A DNA stretch of 64,000 nucleotides from Actinophytocola glycyrrhizae (GCF_042653545.1 NZ_JBHSIS010000008.1:227975-291974); one strand, 5' to 3'; positions 33,275-42,849 are shown, counted from the first letter of the stretch. A program made the numbers and translations. Notes: generated by a model from the sequence alone, not told the origin.

Positions 33275-34314
33275 CCAGCACCCAGAACACCAGCCTGCAG
33301 GACAGCTCCCGCAAGCAGGCGCTGCTCGACCCGGGCATGGACCTGACGCTCCGCCCGATGCGCTACCCGCTGTTCTACGAACGCTTCCGCGACGCGATCA
33401 GGAACACGTGGACGGTCGAGGAGGTCGACCTGCACTCCGACCTCGCCGACCTGAACAAGCTGACCGACGCCGAACGGCACCTGGTCAACCGGCTCGTCGC
33501 GTTCTTCGCCACCGGCGACACGATCGTCGCGAACAACCTGGTGCTCAACCTGTATGAGCACGTCAACGCGCCGGAGGCACGCCTGTACCTCTCCCGGCAG
33601 CTCTTCGAGGAGGCCGTGCACGTCCAGTTCTACCTGACGCTGCTCGACACCTACCTTCCCGACGACGAGGATCGCGCGGCCGCGTTCGCCGCGGTGGAGA
33701 ACATCCCGTCCATCCGGGACAAGGCCGAGTTCTGTTTCAGGTGGATCGACTCGATCGAGCACCTGAACCGGCTCGAGACCCGGGCGGACCGGCGCGCGTT
33801 CCTGTTGAACCTGATCTGCTTCGCGGCGTGCATCGAGGGCCTGTTCTTCTACGGTGCCTTCGCGTACGTGTACTTCCTCCGTTCCCGCGGGCTGCTCAAC
33901 GGCCTCGCGTCCGGCACGAACTGGGTGTTCCGCGACGAGTCCATGCACATGGCGTTCGCGTTCGACGTGGTCGACACCGTCCGCCGCGAGGAGCCGGACC
34001 TGTTCGACGACGAACTCGACGCCCAGGTCCGCCAGATGCTCCGCGAAGCCGTCGACGCCGAGGTCCAGTTCGCCGAGGACCTGCTAACCGGCGGTGTCGC
34101 TGGGCTCACGCTCACCGACATGCGGGAGTACCTGCGGCACGTCGCCGACCGGCGCCTCGCCGCGCTCGGCCTCGAACCCGAGTACGGGTCGACGAACCCG
34201 TTCGCGTTCATGGAGCTGCAGGACGTCCAGGAACTGTCGAACTTCTTCGAGCGCCGTGTGTCCGCGTACCAGGTGGCGGTGACGGGCACCGTCAACTTCG
34301 ACGAAGATTTTTAG
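33271..34314 (+). CDS. nrdB: Ribonucleoside-diphosphate reductase class Ia, beta subunit
   Basis: 347-aa ferritin-like radical subunit. Iron ligands and radical Tyr are intact: Glu114-x-x-His117-x-x-x-Tyr121 in EEAVHVQFY, and ESMH in the second half. GTG 33271 overlaps the nrdA TGA and has GAGG 7 nt upstream; ATG 33265 is an alternative two codons earlier. The preserved Tyr argues for a tyrosyl-radical (Ia) enzyme rather than Ic. Confidence 0.94.
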   Translation: MTSTQNTSLQDSSRKQALLDPGMDLTLRPMRYPLFYERFRDAIRNTWTVEEVDLHSDLADLNKLTDAERHLVNRLVAFFATGDTIVANNLVLNLYEHVNAPEARLYLSRQLFEEAVHVQFYLTLLDTYLPDDEDRAAAFAAVENIPSIRDKAEFCFRWIDSIEHLNRLETRADRRAFLLNLICFAACIEGLFFYGAFAYVYFLRSRGLLNGLASGTNWVFRDESMHMAFAFDVVDTVRREEPDLFDDELDAQVRQMLREAVDAEVQFAEDLLTGGVAGLTLTDMREYLRHVADRRLAALGLEPEYGSTNPFAFMELQDVQELSNFFERRVSAYQVAVTGTVNFDEDF

Positions 34315-34339
34315 CACCGACTTCCAGCACTATGTCCTC

Positions 34340-35767
34340 ATGGCTCTGCTTCTGCGTGATGTGACGATCGGGTTCACCGGGCGACGCGCCGACGTGCGTG
34401 TGGAGGGGCGTCGCCTGGTGGCCGTCGAACCACCCGGTCTGCCCGCCGACGGCGCCGAGGTCGTCGACGGCAACGGCGGCACGCTGCTGCCCGGCCTGGT
34501 CGACGCCCACGCACACCTGCTGCAGTGGGCCAGCTCCCGCCAACGCGTCTCGCTCGCCGGTGCCACCTCCGCCGCGCACGCCGCGGAGCTGATCGCGGCC
34601 GCGGGCCCGAAACCCGGCGAGTTGTTGCAGGGCGCGGGTTTCCACGCCGCGCTCTGGCCCGACCGCCCGCACAGGACGCTGCTGGACCACGTGCTCCCGG
34701 ACCAGCCGGTCGCACTGTTCAGCAACGACCTGCACACGCTGTGGCTCAGTTCGGCGGCCATGCGCATGATGAACGTCGACCACCCGACCGGTGTGTTCAT
34801 CGAGGACGAGTGCATGGCGCTCACCGCCGCCCTGCCCTCGCCGTCGACGGACATCACCGACCGCTGGGTGCTCGCCGCCACCGAGGCGGCCGCCGCACGC
34901 GGCATCACGACGATCGCCGACTACGAGTACACCGACACCATCGCCGACTGGCGGCGCCGCGGCACCCCGGCGACGCGGATCCGGTGCGTCATCGCCAAGT
35001 TCCTGCTCGACGAGACGATCGAACGCGGCCTGAGGACCGGCGCTCCGGCAGGTGACCTCCTCACCGTCGGCCCGCTGAAGATCTTCATGGACGGCTCGCT
35101 CAACACCCGCACCGCCTACTGCCACGACCACTACCCCGACGGCACCTACCACGGTGAACTGCTCGAACCTCTCGACCAACTCCTTCCCGTTCTCCGCAAG
35201 GCCGTCGACAACGGCATCGGCCTAGCACTGCACGCGATCGGCGACCGCGCCAACACCCTCGCGCTCGACGCGTTCGACCACCTCGGCGTCGGTGGCCGCA
35301 TCGAGCACGCCCAGCTCCTCGACCCGGCCGACGTGCCGAGGTTCGCCGCGCTGGGCGTGGTCGCCGGTGTCCAGCCGGCACACCAGCCCGACGACCGCGA
35401 CGCCGCCGACCGCCACTGGGCGGGCCGCACCGACCGCGCCTACGCCTTCGGGTCGCTGCACCGGGCAGGCGCCACCCTCGAGTTCGGCTCCGACGCGCCG
35501 GTCGCCACGCTCGACCCGTGGGAGGCCATCTCCGCCGCGGTCACCCGCACCGACGACGACCGGCCCGGCTGGCACCCCGAGCAGAGCCTGCCGCTGGCGG
35601 TCGCGGTCGCGGCGAGCACCGGCGGCCGCGGCACGTCTGTCGCGGCGGGCGACCCGGCCGACCTGGTGCTGGCAGGCCGGGACCTCACCGGCCTGCCCCC
35701 GAGCGAGCTAAGAGACCTCCCGATCCAGGCCACCGTCCTCGACGGCAGGCTCACGCACCGGGCGTGA
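34340..35767 (+). CDS. YtcJ-type metal-dependent amidohydrolase
   Basis: 475-aa amidohydrolase-superfamily protein. Metal ligands: DAHAH after GTLLPGLV (about residues 48-60), Lys in VGPLKIFMDGS, ALHAIGD, IEHAQ and GSDAPVA. This is the subtype-III (YtcJ/LAF3) family, usually of unknown substrate. It lies 25 nt after nrdB but is functionally unrelated as far as can be told. Confidence 0.88.
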   Translation: MALLLRDVTIGFTGRRADVRVEGRRLVAVEPPGLPADGAEVVDGNGGTLLPGLVDAHAHLLQWASSRQRVSLAGATSAAHAAELIAAAGPKPGELLQGAGFHAALWPDRPHRTLLDHVLPDQPVALFSNDLHTLWLSSAAMRMMNVDHPTGVFIEDECMALTAALPSPSTDITDRWVLAATEAAAARGITTIADYEYTDTIADWRRRGTPATRIRCVIAKFLLDETIERGLRTGAPAGDLLTVGPLKIFMDGSLNTRTAYCHDHYPDGTYHGELLEPLDQLLPVLRKAVDNGIGLALHAIGDRANTLALDAFDHLGVGGRIEHAQLLDPADVPRFAALGVVAGVQPAHQPDDRDAADRHWAGRTDRAYAFGSLHRAGATLEFGSDAPVATLDPWEAISAAVTRTDDDRPGWHPEQSLPLAVAVAASTGGRGTSVAAGDPADLVLAGRDLTGLPPSELRDLPIQATVLDGRLTHRA

Positions 35768-35804
35768 CACCAGCGAAAACAGCTCACCGGCGAGCAGCAG
35801 GTAC

Positions 35805-36010
35805 GTGGCGGCATGCCAGATCGAGTCGGTACCGCACGCGCTCGCCGACCCGGTGCGACTGCGGATCGTCCGCGAACTCGCACGAATCGGCCGCGACGGT
35901 GTCGCCCGCGGTGCGATCGACCTACCGGTCACGAAGTCGACCGCACCCATCACCTGGCGACAGCACGGTTTCCGGGTCGGTCGGCACGAGCGACTGCAGG
36001 CCGGACTAAC
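35805..36010 (+). pseudogene. ArsR-type regulator remnant (frameshift and deletion)
   Basis: HALADPVRLRIVRELARIGR and DLPVTKST match ArsR-type HTH proteins (family pattern LPVxKSTxSHHLRVLR). After KST the frame shifts by one base to HHL and jumps to ARFPG, the family's C-terminal motif, so about 25 codons of the wing are deleted. The rest of 35768-36159 has no gene I can support. Confidence 0.6.
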
Positions 36011-36159
36011 GTGCAGGGCATCGCCGCGGCCGCCAAGGACAGGCTGTTCCCGCACCTGGAACTCGCGCCGGTTCTCCGGCTCCACCACCGCCGCGCGGTC
36101 GCCAGCGCGTTCCGCGGACACGCGGGGCCAGGAGCGCGACCAGCACGTCGTTCGCGGGA

Positions 36160-36609
36160 CTAGGGCTGCGACAGCGTGACGGCACGGGCGACCGCTCTCG
36201 CCTCCTCGACCGTCGGGCTCAACCGGTTGAGCGCCGCCACCAGCTTCTTCTCCTCGTAGACGAGGTGCGTTTCCAGTAGCGCGGCGAGGGTTTCCAGTTC
36301 ACGTCCGGCATCGACGACATCCATCGTGGACACCGCTTTCAGCCGATCGAGCACCTCGGCGACCTGGCGATGATCATGCATCAGCTCGGTCAGCACCGGC
36401 CCCAGCTCCGGGAAGTGTTTGGCCAGCACGGGAAATCCCTGTTCGTCCTCGGCAGAGTGGTGCGCGGCGAGCACCGAGCAGAAGGTCAGACAGTGGGTCG
36501 CCAAGTCGATTTCCGCGTACGTCCCGTCACGGAGCTCGTCCAGCAGTTCCCTCAAACGTATGTGCGAAACGATGAGTTGGTTACCGAAAGCGGTCAGGCG
36601 GTCGTTCAT
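36160..36609 (-). CDS. Hemerythrin HHE-domain protein
   Basis: 149-aa four-helix hemerythrin-like protein with probable di-iron ligands in SHIRLRELL, AAHHSAEDEQGF, LMHDHRQVAE and ETHLVYEEKKL. It may bind O2 or NO, or sense redox. I start it at ATG 36609 (MNDRLTAFGNQ), the usual family N-terminus. An ATG at 36672 with a GAGGAA would add 21 poorly conserved residues and overlap the hen1 start codon. Confidence 0.85.
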   Translation of the reverse strand: MNDRLTAFGNQLIVSHIRLRELLDELRDGTYAEIDLATHCLTFCSVLAAHHSAEDEQGFPVLAKHFPELGPVLTELMHDHRQVAEVLDRLKAVSTMDVVDAGRELETLAALLETHLVYEEKKLVAALNRLSPTVEEARAVARAVTLSQP

Positions 36610-36670
36610 CGCGGCCATCAGAACACAAAAGCGGCGGACGCTGTCGGTTGCCTCGTGTTTACTCGGCGGC

Positions 36671-38029
36671 ATGTTCCTCAGCGTCACGACCACGCACACC
36701 CCGGCGACCGACCTCGGGTACCTGCTGCACAAGCACCCGGACCGCACGCAGCGGTTCGACGTGTCGACCGGCACCGCCCACGTCTTCTACCCGGAAGCGA
36801 CGCCGGAACGCACCACCGCCGCACTGTTACTGGAGATCGACCCGATCGGTCTCGTCCGTAAGGGCGGCGACACCCTCGGCCAGTACGTCAACGACCGGCC
36901 GTACGCGGCGTCGTCCTTACTGGCGGTCGCCATGGGCAAGGTGTTCGGCACCGCGATGCGTGGCCGTTGCGACGCACGCCCGGAACTCGCCGCGACCCCG
37001 ATCCCTTTGGAGATCCACCTCCCGGCGTGCCCCGGCGCACTCGCCGAGCGGCTGTTCACGCCTCTCGGCTGGACCGTGGCGGCGACCCGTGTGCCGCTCG
37101 ATCCCGCGTTCCCCGACTGGGGCGACAGTCCGTACGCGGACCTTCGGCTGAGCGGCACGCTCCGCCTCGCCGACGCGCTGACCCAGCTGTACGTCCTGCT
37201 GCCGGTCCTCGACGACGCCAAGCACTACTGGGTCGCGGCCGACGAGGTCGACAAGCTGTTGCGGGCGGGCAGGAGCTGGCTCGTGACGCACCCCGACCGC
37301 GAACTGATCACCACCCGCTACCTGGCGCACAAGCGCCGGTACACCGTCGAAGCCCTCGATCGCCTGACCGAACTGGACGACCGGCCCGCCGAGGACGCCG
37401 ACGAGCCGGAGCAGCCGGAACGCGAGCCGTCGCTGGCGCAGCTGCGGCGGGAGGCCATCGTGGGCGAGCTGCGCTCGCTCGGTGTGCGGCGCGTCGTGGA
37501 CATGGGTTGCGGTGAGGGCAGGTTGTTGCGGGAACTGGTGACGGAGCCGGCGTTCACCGAGATCGTCGGCGTCGAGGTCGCCGCGCGGCCACTGCGCACG
37601 GCGGCCCGCCGCGTCGACCGGTTCGCTGAGCGGCAACGTGAGCGCGTCACGTTGCACCAGGGCTCGGTCACCTACGCCGATCCGCGGGTCGCGGGGTTCG
37701 ACGCGATCGTGCTGTCCGAGGTGGTCGAGCACGTGGACCCACCGCGGCTGCCCGCGCTCGCGGCGACCGTGTTCGGCGCGGCGAAACCGCGGCACGTGCT
37801 GATGACGACACCCAACGCCGAGTACAACGTGCGTTGGGAGACGTTGCCCGCTGGCGACTTCCGGCACGCGGACCACCGTTTCGAGTGGACCCGGGCCGAG
37901 ATGACCGCGTGGGCGGACGGTGTGTGCTCGGCGCACGGCTACGACGTCCGGCATGTGCCCGTCGGCCCGGTCGACCCGGAGGTGGGTTCGCCGACGCAGC
38001 TCGCGGTGTTCTCGAGGAGGACGGCATGA
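36671..38029 (+). CDS. hen1: Hen1 3'-terminal RNA ribose 2'-O-methyltransferase
   Basis: 452-aa bacterial Hen1. The N-terminal Hen1-L domain (TTTHTPATDLGYLLHKHPDR) is followed by a C-terminal methyltransferase (motif I DMGCGEGRLL near residue 278) and metal ligands E-x-x-E-H in SEVVEHVDP near residue 350. Hen1 methylates the 2'-OH at a cleaved RNA end before ligation so the repaired RNA resists re-cutting. ATGA overlap with pnkp. Confidence 0.95.
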   Translation: MFLSVTTTHTPATDLGYLLHKHPDRTQRFDVSTGTAHVFYPEATPERTTAALLLEIDPIGLVRKGGDTLGQYVNDRPYAASSLLAVAMGKVFGTAMRGRCDARPELAATPIPLEIHLPACPGALAERLFTPLGWTVAATRVPLDPAFPDWGDSPYADLRLSGTLRLADALTQLYVLLPVLDDAKHYWVAADEVDKLLRAGRSWLVTHPDRELITTRYLAHKRRYTVEALDRLTELDDRPAEDADEPEQPEREPSLAQLRREAIVGELRSLGVRRVVDMGCGEGRLLRELVTEPAFTEIVGVEVAARPLRTAARRVDRFAERQRERVTLHQGSVTYADPRVAGFDAIVLSEVVEHVDPPRLPALAATVFGAAKPRHVLMTTPNAEYNVRWETLPAGDFRHADHRFEWTRAEMTAWADGVCSAHGYDVRHVPVGPVDPEVGSPTQLAVFSRRTA

Positions 38030-40533
38030 CGCGCACCATCGCAGTGCCCGAACTGAGCCTGGTGGCACTCGTCGGGGTCACCGGCTCGGGCAAGTCCTCC
38101 TTCGCGCGTGGCCACTTCGCCGCGACACAGGTGTTGTCGTCCGACATGTTCCGCGCCATGGTCGCCGACGACGAGAACGACCAGTCGGCGACCAACGACG
38201 CGTTCGACGCCCTGCACTACGTGGCCGGCAAACGCTTGCGAGCCGGGCGGCTCACCGTCGTCGACGCGACGCACGTGCAGCGCGAGGACCGCGCGAAGCT
38301 CGTCGCGCTCGCCCGCGACCACGACGTGCTGCCGGTCGCGATCGTGTTCGACGTGCCACTCGCGACGCTGCGCGAGCGCAACCAGGGCCATCGCGACCTG
38401 CCGGACCATGTGCTCCGCCGCCAGCACGACGCGTTGCGGCGGTCCGTGCGGCACCTGGCGAAGGAGGGCTTCCGCAAGGTCCACGTGCTGTCCCCCGACG
38501 ACCTGTCCGCCGACGACGACGTGTCGATCGAGTACGAGAAGGCGTACAACGACAAGCGTGAGCTGACCGGGCCGTTCGACATCATCGGCGACGTGCACGG
38601 CTGCCACGCGGAGCTCGTGACCATGTTGACCCGGCTGGGATACGTGGTCAGCGCCGACGGCGCGTACCACCCGGAAGGCCGCACAGCGGTGTTCGTCGGC
38701 GACCTCGTCGACCGCGGTCCGGACACTCCAGGGGTGCTGCGGCTCGTCATGGGCATGGTCGCGGCGGGCACGGCGCTGTGCGTGTCCGGCAACCACGAGA
38801 GCAAGCTCGTCCGAGCGTTGGACGGGCGGGAGGTCCGTGTCTCCCATGGACTCGCGGAGTCACTCGCGCAGCTTTCCGAGGAGCCCGAGGAGTTCCGCAA
38901 GGGCGCACGCGAGTTCATGTACGGACTGGTGAGCCACTACCGGCTGGACGGCGGCCGCCTGGTGGTCGCGCATGCCGGCCTCAAGGAGGAGTACCAGGGC
39001 CGGTCCTCCGGGAGGGTGCGTTCGTTCTGCCTGTACGGGGAGACGACGGGCGAGACAGACGAGTACGGGCTGCCGGTGCGGTACCCGTGGGCGAACGACT
39101 ACCGGGGCAGTGCGACGGTCGTGTACGGGCACACGCCGGTGCCGAGGGCGGAGTGGGTCAACAACACCATCTGCCTCGACACGGGCTGTGTGTTCGGTGG
39201 TGAGCTGACCGCGCTGCGGTGGCCGTCGAAGGAACTGGTGTCGGTGCCCGCCGAGCGCGTGCACTACGAGCCCGCCAGGCCGCTCGACGCGCCGACCCGT
39301 GCACCGGACGTGCTGCGGATCGACGACGTCCTCGGCACCCGGCACGTCGAGGCGCGGTTGATGGGCAGGCTCAAGGTCCGCGAGGAGAACGCGGCGGGCG
39401 CGCTGGAGGTGATGAGCCGGTTCGCGATCGCGCCGCAGTGGCTGCCCTACCTGCCGCCGACCATGGCACCGTGCGCGACCTCCGCTGTGGACGGCGTGCT
39501 GGAGCACCCACTCGAGGCGTTCGACGCGTACCGGTCGGACGGTGTTCGAGAGGTCGTGTGCGAGGAGAAGCACATGGGTTCGAGAGCGGTCGTGGTGCTG
39601 TGCCGGGACGCGTCGGTGGGCGAGCGCCGTTTCGGAGCACCCGACGGTGCGGCAGGCGCGGTCTACACGCGGACGGGCCGGTCGTTCTTCCCGGACCCGA
39701 CGGCGTTCCTTGAGCGGTTACGCACGGCCGCTACCGCGGCCGACCTGTGGTCCACGTTGGACAGCGACTGGGTCGTGCTCGACGCGGAGTTACTGCCGTG
39801 GTCGGCGAAGGCGCACCAGTTGCTGCGACGGCAGTACGCACCGGTGGGCGCGGCGGCGACAGCGGCGTTACCCGCGGCGGTGACCGCGCTGGAGCAGGCG
39901 GCGGCCCGAGGCGCGGACGTGTCCGGTCTCCTGGCACGACAGCAGGCACGGCTGTCGAACGCGCGCGGCTTCGTCGAGGCCTACGGCCGGTACTGCTGGC
40001 CGGTCGACGGTTTGGACGGCGTGTCACTGGCACCGTTCACCGTGCTGGCGGCGGAAGGGCACGTGCACGCGACAAGGCCGAGATCCTGGCACATCGACGT
40101 GCTCGACCGGTTGGTGGCGGCGGACCCGGACCTGTTGCGCCCAACGCGACGACTGGTCGTGAACCTGACGGAGGACACGTCGACAGCTACCGGTGTCGAC
40201 TGGTGGACGTCGCTGACCGACGCGGGCGGCGAGGGCATGGTGGTGAAGCCCGCCGACCCGTCGGAAACCGGAAAGCTGGTGCAGCCAGGCGTGAAGTGCC
40301 GTGGCCGGGAGTACCTGCGGATCATCTACGGCCCCGACTACACGGAACCAGAGCACCTGCGACGACTGCGGCAACGAACGCTGGGCCGAAAGCGATCGCT
40401 GGCACTGCGCGAGTACGCACTGGGCATCGAGTCGTTGACAAGGTTCGTGGAGAAGGAGCCGTTGTGGCGGGTGCATGAGCCGGTGTTCGCAGTGCTGGCA
40501 CTGGAGTCGGAGCCAGTGGACCCACGCCTGTGA
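38026..40533 (+). CDS. pnkp: Bacterial Pnkp polynucleotide kinase-phosphatase-ligase
   Basis: 835-aa three-domain RNA end-healing and sealing enzyme. The kinase domain has P-loop GVTGSGKSS at residues 17-25. The metallophosphoesterase begins near 186 (GDVHGCHAE, GDLVDRGPD, GNHE). The adenylyltransferase/ligase carries nucleophile Lys near 515 in EEKHMGSR and motif EGMVVKP. With Hen1 it repairs RNAs such as tRNAs cut by ribotoxins. Confidence 0.96.
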   Translation: MTRTIAVPELSLVALVGVTGSGKSSFARGHFAATQVLSSDMFRAMVADDENDQSATNDAFDALHYVAGKRLRAGRLTVVDATHVQREDRAKLVALARDHDVLPVAIVFDVPLATLRERNQGHRDLPDHVLRRQHDALRRSVRHLAKEGFRKVHVLSPDDLSADDDVSIEYEKAYNDKRELTGPFDIIGDVHGCHAELVTMLTRLGYVVSADGAYHPEGRTAVFVGDLVDRGPDTPGVLRLVMGMVAAGTALCVSGNHESKLVRALDGREVRVSHGLAESLAQLSEEPEEFRKGAREFMYGLVSHYRLDGGRLVVAHAGLKEEYQGRSSGRVRSFCLYGETTGETDEYGLPVRYPWANDYRGSATVVYGHTPVPRAEWVNNTICLDTGCVFGGELTALRWPSKELVSVPAERVHYEPARPLDAPTRAPDVLRIDDVLGTRHVEARLMGRLKVREENAAGALEVMSRFAIAPQWLPYLPPTMAPCATSAVDGVLEHPLEAFDAYRSDGVREVVCEEKHMGSRAVVVLCRDASVGERRFGAPDGAAGAVYTRTGRSFFPDPTAFLERLRTAATAADLWSTLDSDWVVLDAELLPWSAKAHQLLRRQYAPVGAAATAALPAAVTALEQAAARGADVSGLLARQQARLSNARGFVEAYGRYCWPVDGLDGVSLAPFTVLAAEGHVHATRPRSWHIDVLDRLVAADPDLLRPTRRLVVNLTEDTSTATGVDWWTSLTDAGGEGMVVKPADPSETGKLVQPGVKCRGREYLRIIYGPDYTEPEHLRRLRQRTLGRKRSLALREYALGIESLTRFVEKEPLWRVHEPVFAVLALESEPVDPRL

Positions 40534-40666
40534 CAACCACCCGACACGTGCGCCCCCGCACCACAACCGACCTCGCCGAACCATCCGCCTGCGCCGCCGT
40601 ACCCGGAATCGCGCTGCCGGTGGGCACCCGCTGGTGGGCCGTCAGACAGGCGGCCTCCGGCGGTGC

Positions 40667-40692
40667 CTGCCCGGCAGGGGCCCGCCGGGCAG
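40667..40692 (+). terminator. Hairpin downstream of pnkp
   Basis: CTGCCCGGC (40667-40675) pairs with GCCGGGCAG (40684-40692) over an 8-nt loop; no U-tract. It probably terminates hen1-pnkp. The rest of the 40534-40859 gap shows no gene. Confidence 0.45.
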
Positions 40693-40859
40693 CGGTGATC
40701 ACCACGCGAACCTCCGGACCACTTGGGTGTGTCCTCATCGACCGATCCGATCAGGGGAACTACATGGAAAGTCGTAACGGCTGACAGTCTGCGGACGACG
40801 CGGTCACCGGGCCTTCGCTGCCCGCATTCGCGGCAGCACCCCTCCCGAAAGGATCACCC

Positions 40860-41459
40860 GTGACCCAGTACGCCCCGAACCCGCCGCAGCAGCCCGTCAC
40901 GAGACCGAGCAATGGCCTCGGAACCAGTGGTTTCGTGCTCGGCGTCATCGGGCTCGTGTTCTCCTTCATCCCGCTGATCGGGGTCGTGGCCTGGCCGCTC
41001 GTGATCCTCGGGATCATCTTCTCCGCCGTCGGCATCGGCAAGGCGACCAACGGCCGTGCCACCAACAAGGGTCTCGCCATCGCCGGGCTCGTCGTGTCCG
41101 TCGTCGGGCTCGTCGTCTGCGTCCTCTGGGTGGCCGTGTGGAGCGAGGCCGTCGACGACGTCAACGAGGAAGCGAACCGCGAAGCCGTGATCCGGTACGA
41201 GGTCACCGGCGACGCGCCGTCCGCGGACGTCACCTACTCGACCTACGGCGACGAGATGACCACCAACCAGGAGACCGTCACACAACTGCCGTGGCACAAG
41301 GAAGTCACGACCACCGGCATCGTCAAGGACGGTCAGCTGATCGTGACGACCGGACCCGACGGCGGCAGCGTGACCTGCAAGCTCACCGTCGACGGCGAGG
41401 TGGTCAAGACCGCGACCGCGTCCGGCGTGTTCGCCATGGCGACCTGCGACAGCATCTAG
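40860..41459 (+). CDS. DUF4190 membrane protein with MmpS-like C-terminal domain
   Basis: 199-aa protein: short Pro/Gln-rich cytoplasmic N-terminus, two membrane segments (about 20-50 and 60-85; the DUF4190 hairpin), then an extracytoplasmic MmpS-like domain (VIRYEVTGDAPSADVTYST). GTG 40860 with AAAGGA upstream. Function unknown; MmpS-like domains occur with lipid/siderophore transport. Its stop overlaps that of the convergent Lrp gene. Confidence 0.78.
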   Translation: MTQYAPNPPQQPVTRPSNGLGTSGFVLGVIGLVFSFIPLIGVVAWPLVILGIIFSAVGIGKATNGRATNKGLAIAGLVVSVVGLVVCVLWVAVWSEAVDDVNEEANREAVIRYEVTGDAPSADVTYSTYGDEMTTNQETVTQLPWHKEVTTTGIVKDGQLIVTTGPDGGSVTCKLTVDGEVVKTATASGVFAMATCDSI

Positions 41460-41914
41460 TGCCCCGAGGGGGCCGGCGGACCACCGGCTCCCTCGAACAC
41501 CGTCTCCAGCACGACGATCGTCTGCGTGCCGCTCACCCCCTCGATCGCGAACAGTCTGCGCAGCACGTCCTGCAGCGCCTCCGTGGTCCCCGTGCGGATC
41601 TTCACCAGCAACGACGCGGAGCCCGCGATGACGTGCGCCTCCTCCAACTCCGGGATCGCCCGCAGCGCGGCGTGCACCGGCTCCTCCCCCATCCACGCGT
41701 TCGCCTCGATGAGCACGAACGACAGCACCGGCCTGCCGACCGCGGCCGGGTCGACGTCGATGGTGGTGCGGCGGATGACACCACGTTCCCGCAGCTTGCG
41801 CACCCGCTCGTGCGCCGCCCCGGCAGAAAGACCGGCCAGCCTCCCGAGCGCGGCGTACGACTGGGTCGCGTCCTCCCGGAGGGCCATCAACAGAATCTGA
41901 TCCAGCTCATCCAC
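41456..41914 (-). CDS. Lrp/AsnC-family regulator
   Basis: About 152-aa regulator: N-terminal HTH (DELDQILLMAL, LSAGAAHERVRKLRERGVI) and C-terminal RAM domain (VIAGSASLLVKIRTGTTEAL) that binds small molecules. GTG 41914 fits the family; ATG 41932 would add six residues. It is divergent from the SMP-30-like gene with fewer than 40 nt between starts, so it probably regulates that gene. Confidence 0.85.
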   Translation of the reverse strand: MDELDQILLMALREDATQSYAALGRLAGLSAGAAHERVRKLRERGVIRRTTIDVDPAAVGRPVLSFVLIEANAWMGEEPVHAALRAIPELEEAHVIAGSASLLVKIRTGTTEALQDVLRRLFAIEGVSGTQTIVVLETVFEGAGGPPAPSGH

Positions 41915-41942
41915 TTGTTCACCGTATCGCATTCAGTACTAT
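41915..41942 (+). promoter_or_regulatory. Candidate leaderless promoter for the SMP-30 gene
   Basis: TTGTTC (41915-41920), 16-bp spacer, TACTAT (41937-41942). The predicted start of transcription is about 41949-41950, exactly at an ATG, which predicts a leaderless mRNA. Confidence 0.4.
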
Positions 41943-41949
41943 GGCCACT

Positions 41950-42849
41950 ATGCTGAACACCATCTCGTCTGAGTTCACGCTCATCGACCAGCGGTTCGCC
42001 CGTCTCGACGGCGACTTCGTGGTACAGCGGCTGCACACCGGCGCCCGCAAGTCCGAGGGCCCGGTCTACTTCCCCGCCGGCCGTTATCTGGTGTGGAGCG
42101 ACATCCCGAACGAGCGGCTGCTGCGGTGGGACGAGACCTCGGGCGCGGTCGGCGTGTTCCGCGAGAACAGCGGCCACGCCAACGGGAACACGATCGACCG
42201 GCAGGGCAGGCTCGTCACCTGCGAGCAGGGCGCCCGGCGCGTGACCCGCACCGAACACGACGGCAGCATCACCGTGCTCGCCACCCACTGGGACGGGAAA
42301 CGGCTCAACAGCCCCAACGACGTCGTCGTCCGCGCGGACGGCACGATCTGGTTCACCGACCCGGCGTACGGCATCGCCGACGACTACGAGGGTCACCGCG
42401 CGGAGAGCGAGATCGGCGCGTGCCACGTCTACCGCATCGACCCCGACGGCACCGTCACCGCCGTGGCGACGGACTTCTGCCGCCCCAACGGTCTCGCGTT
42501 CGCCCCCGACGAGAGCCGCCTGTACATCGTGGACACCCGCCAGGAACCCAGCCACATCAGGGCGTTCGACGTGCTCGCCGACAACACTCTCGAGGGCGGC
42601 GAGATCTTCGCGGAGTGCGACTTCGGCCGCTTCGACGGCATCCGCCTCGACGACGAGGGCAGGGTGTGGGCCGCGGCGTGGGACGGTGTGCACTGCTTCC
42701 ACCCGGACGGCACACTGCTCGGCAAACTCCTCCTGCCGGAACCGGCGTCGAACCTCGCGTTCGGCGGGCCGCGGCGCAACGACCTGTTCATCACCGCGGG
42801 CGGTTCCCTGTACAGCCTGAAGGTCACCTTTACCGGCGCTCGCTACTGA
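41950..42849 (+). CDS. SMP-30/gluconolactonase-like protein
   Basis: 299-aa six-bladed beta-propeller: GPVYFPAGRYLVWSDI with the metal Glu before it, LNSPNDVVVRADGTIWFTDP (Asn/Asp ligands), PNGLAFAPDE and FDGIRLDDEG. Members hydrolyse sugar lactones or other esters. ATG 41950 chosen with the leaderless promoter; ATG 41941 is in frame. Confidence 0.88.
   Translation: MLNTISSEFTLIDQRFARLDGDFVVQRLHTGARKSEGPVYFPAGRYLVWSDIPNERLLRWDETSGAVGVFRENSGHANGNTIDRQGRLVTCEQGARRVTRTEHDGSITVLATHWDGKRLNSPNDVVVRADGTIWFTDPAYGIADDYEGHRAESEIGACHVYRIDPDGTVTAVATDFCRPNGLAFAPDESRLYIVDTRQEPSHIRAFDVLADNTLEGGEIFAECDFGRFDGIRLDDEGRVWAAAWDGVHCFHPDGTLLGKLLLPEPASNLAFGGPRRNDLFITAGGSLYSLKVTFTGARY

Noticed and set aside
36010..36159. 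Plus-strand coding sequence continuing after the ArsR remnant
   Set aside because: Frame lacks recognisable motifs and is probably random GC-rich sequence.
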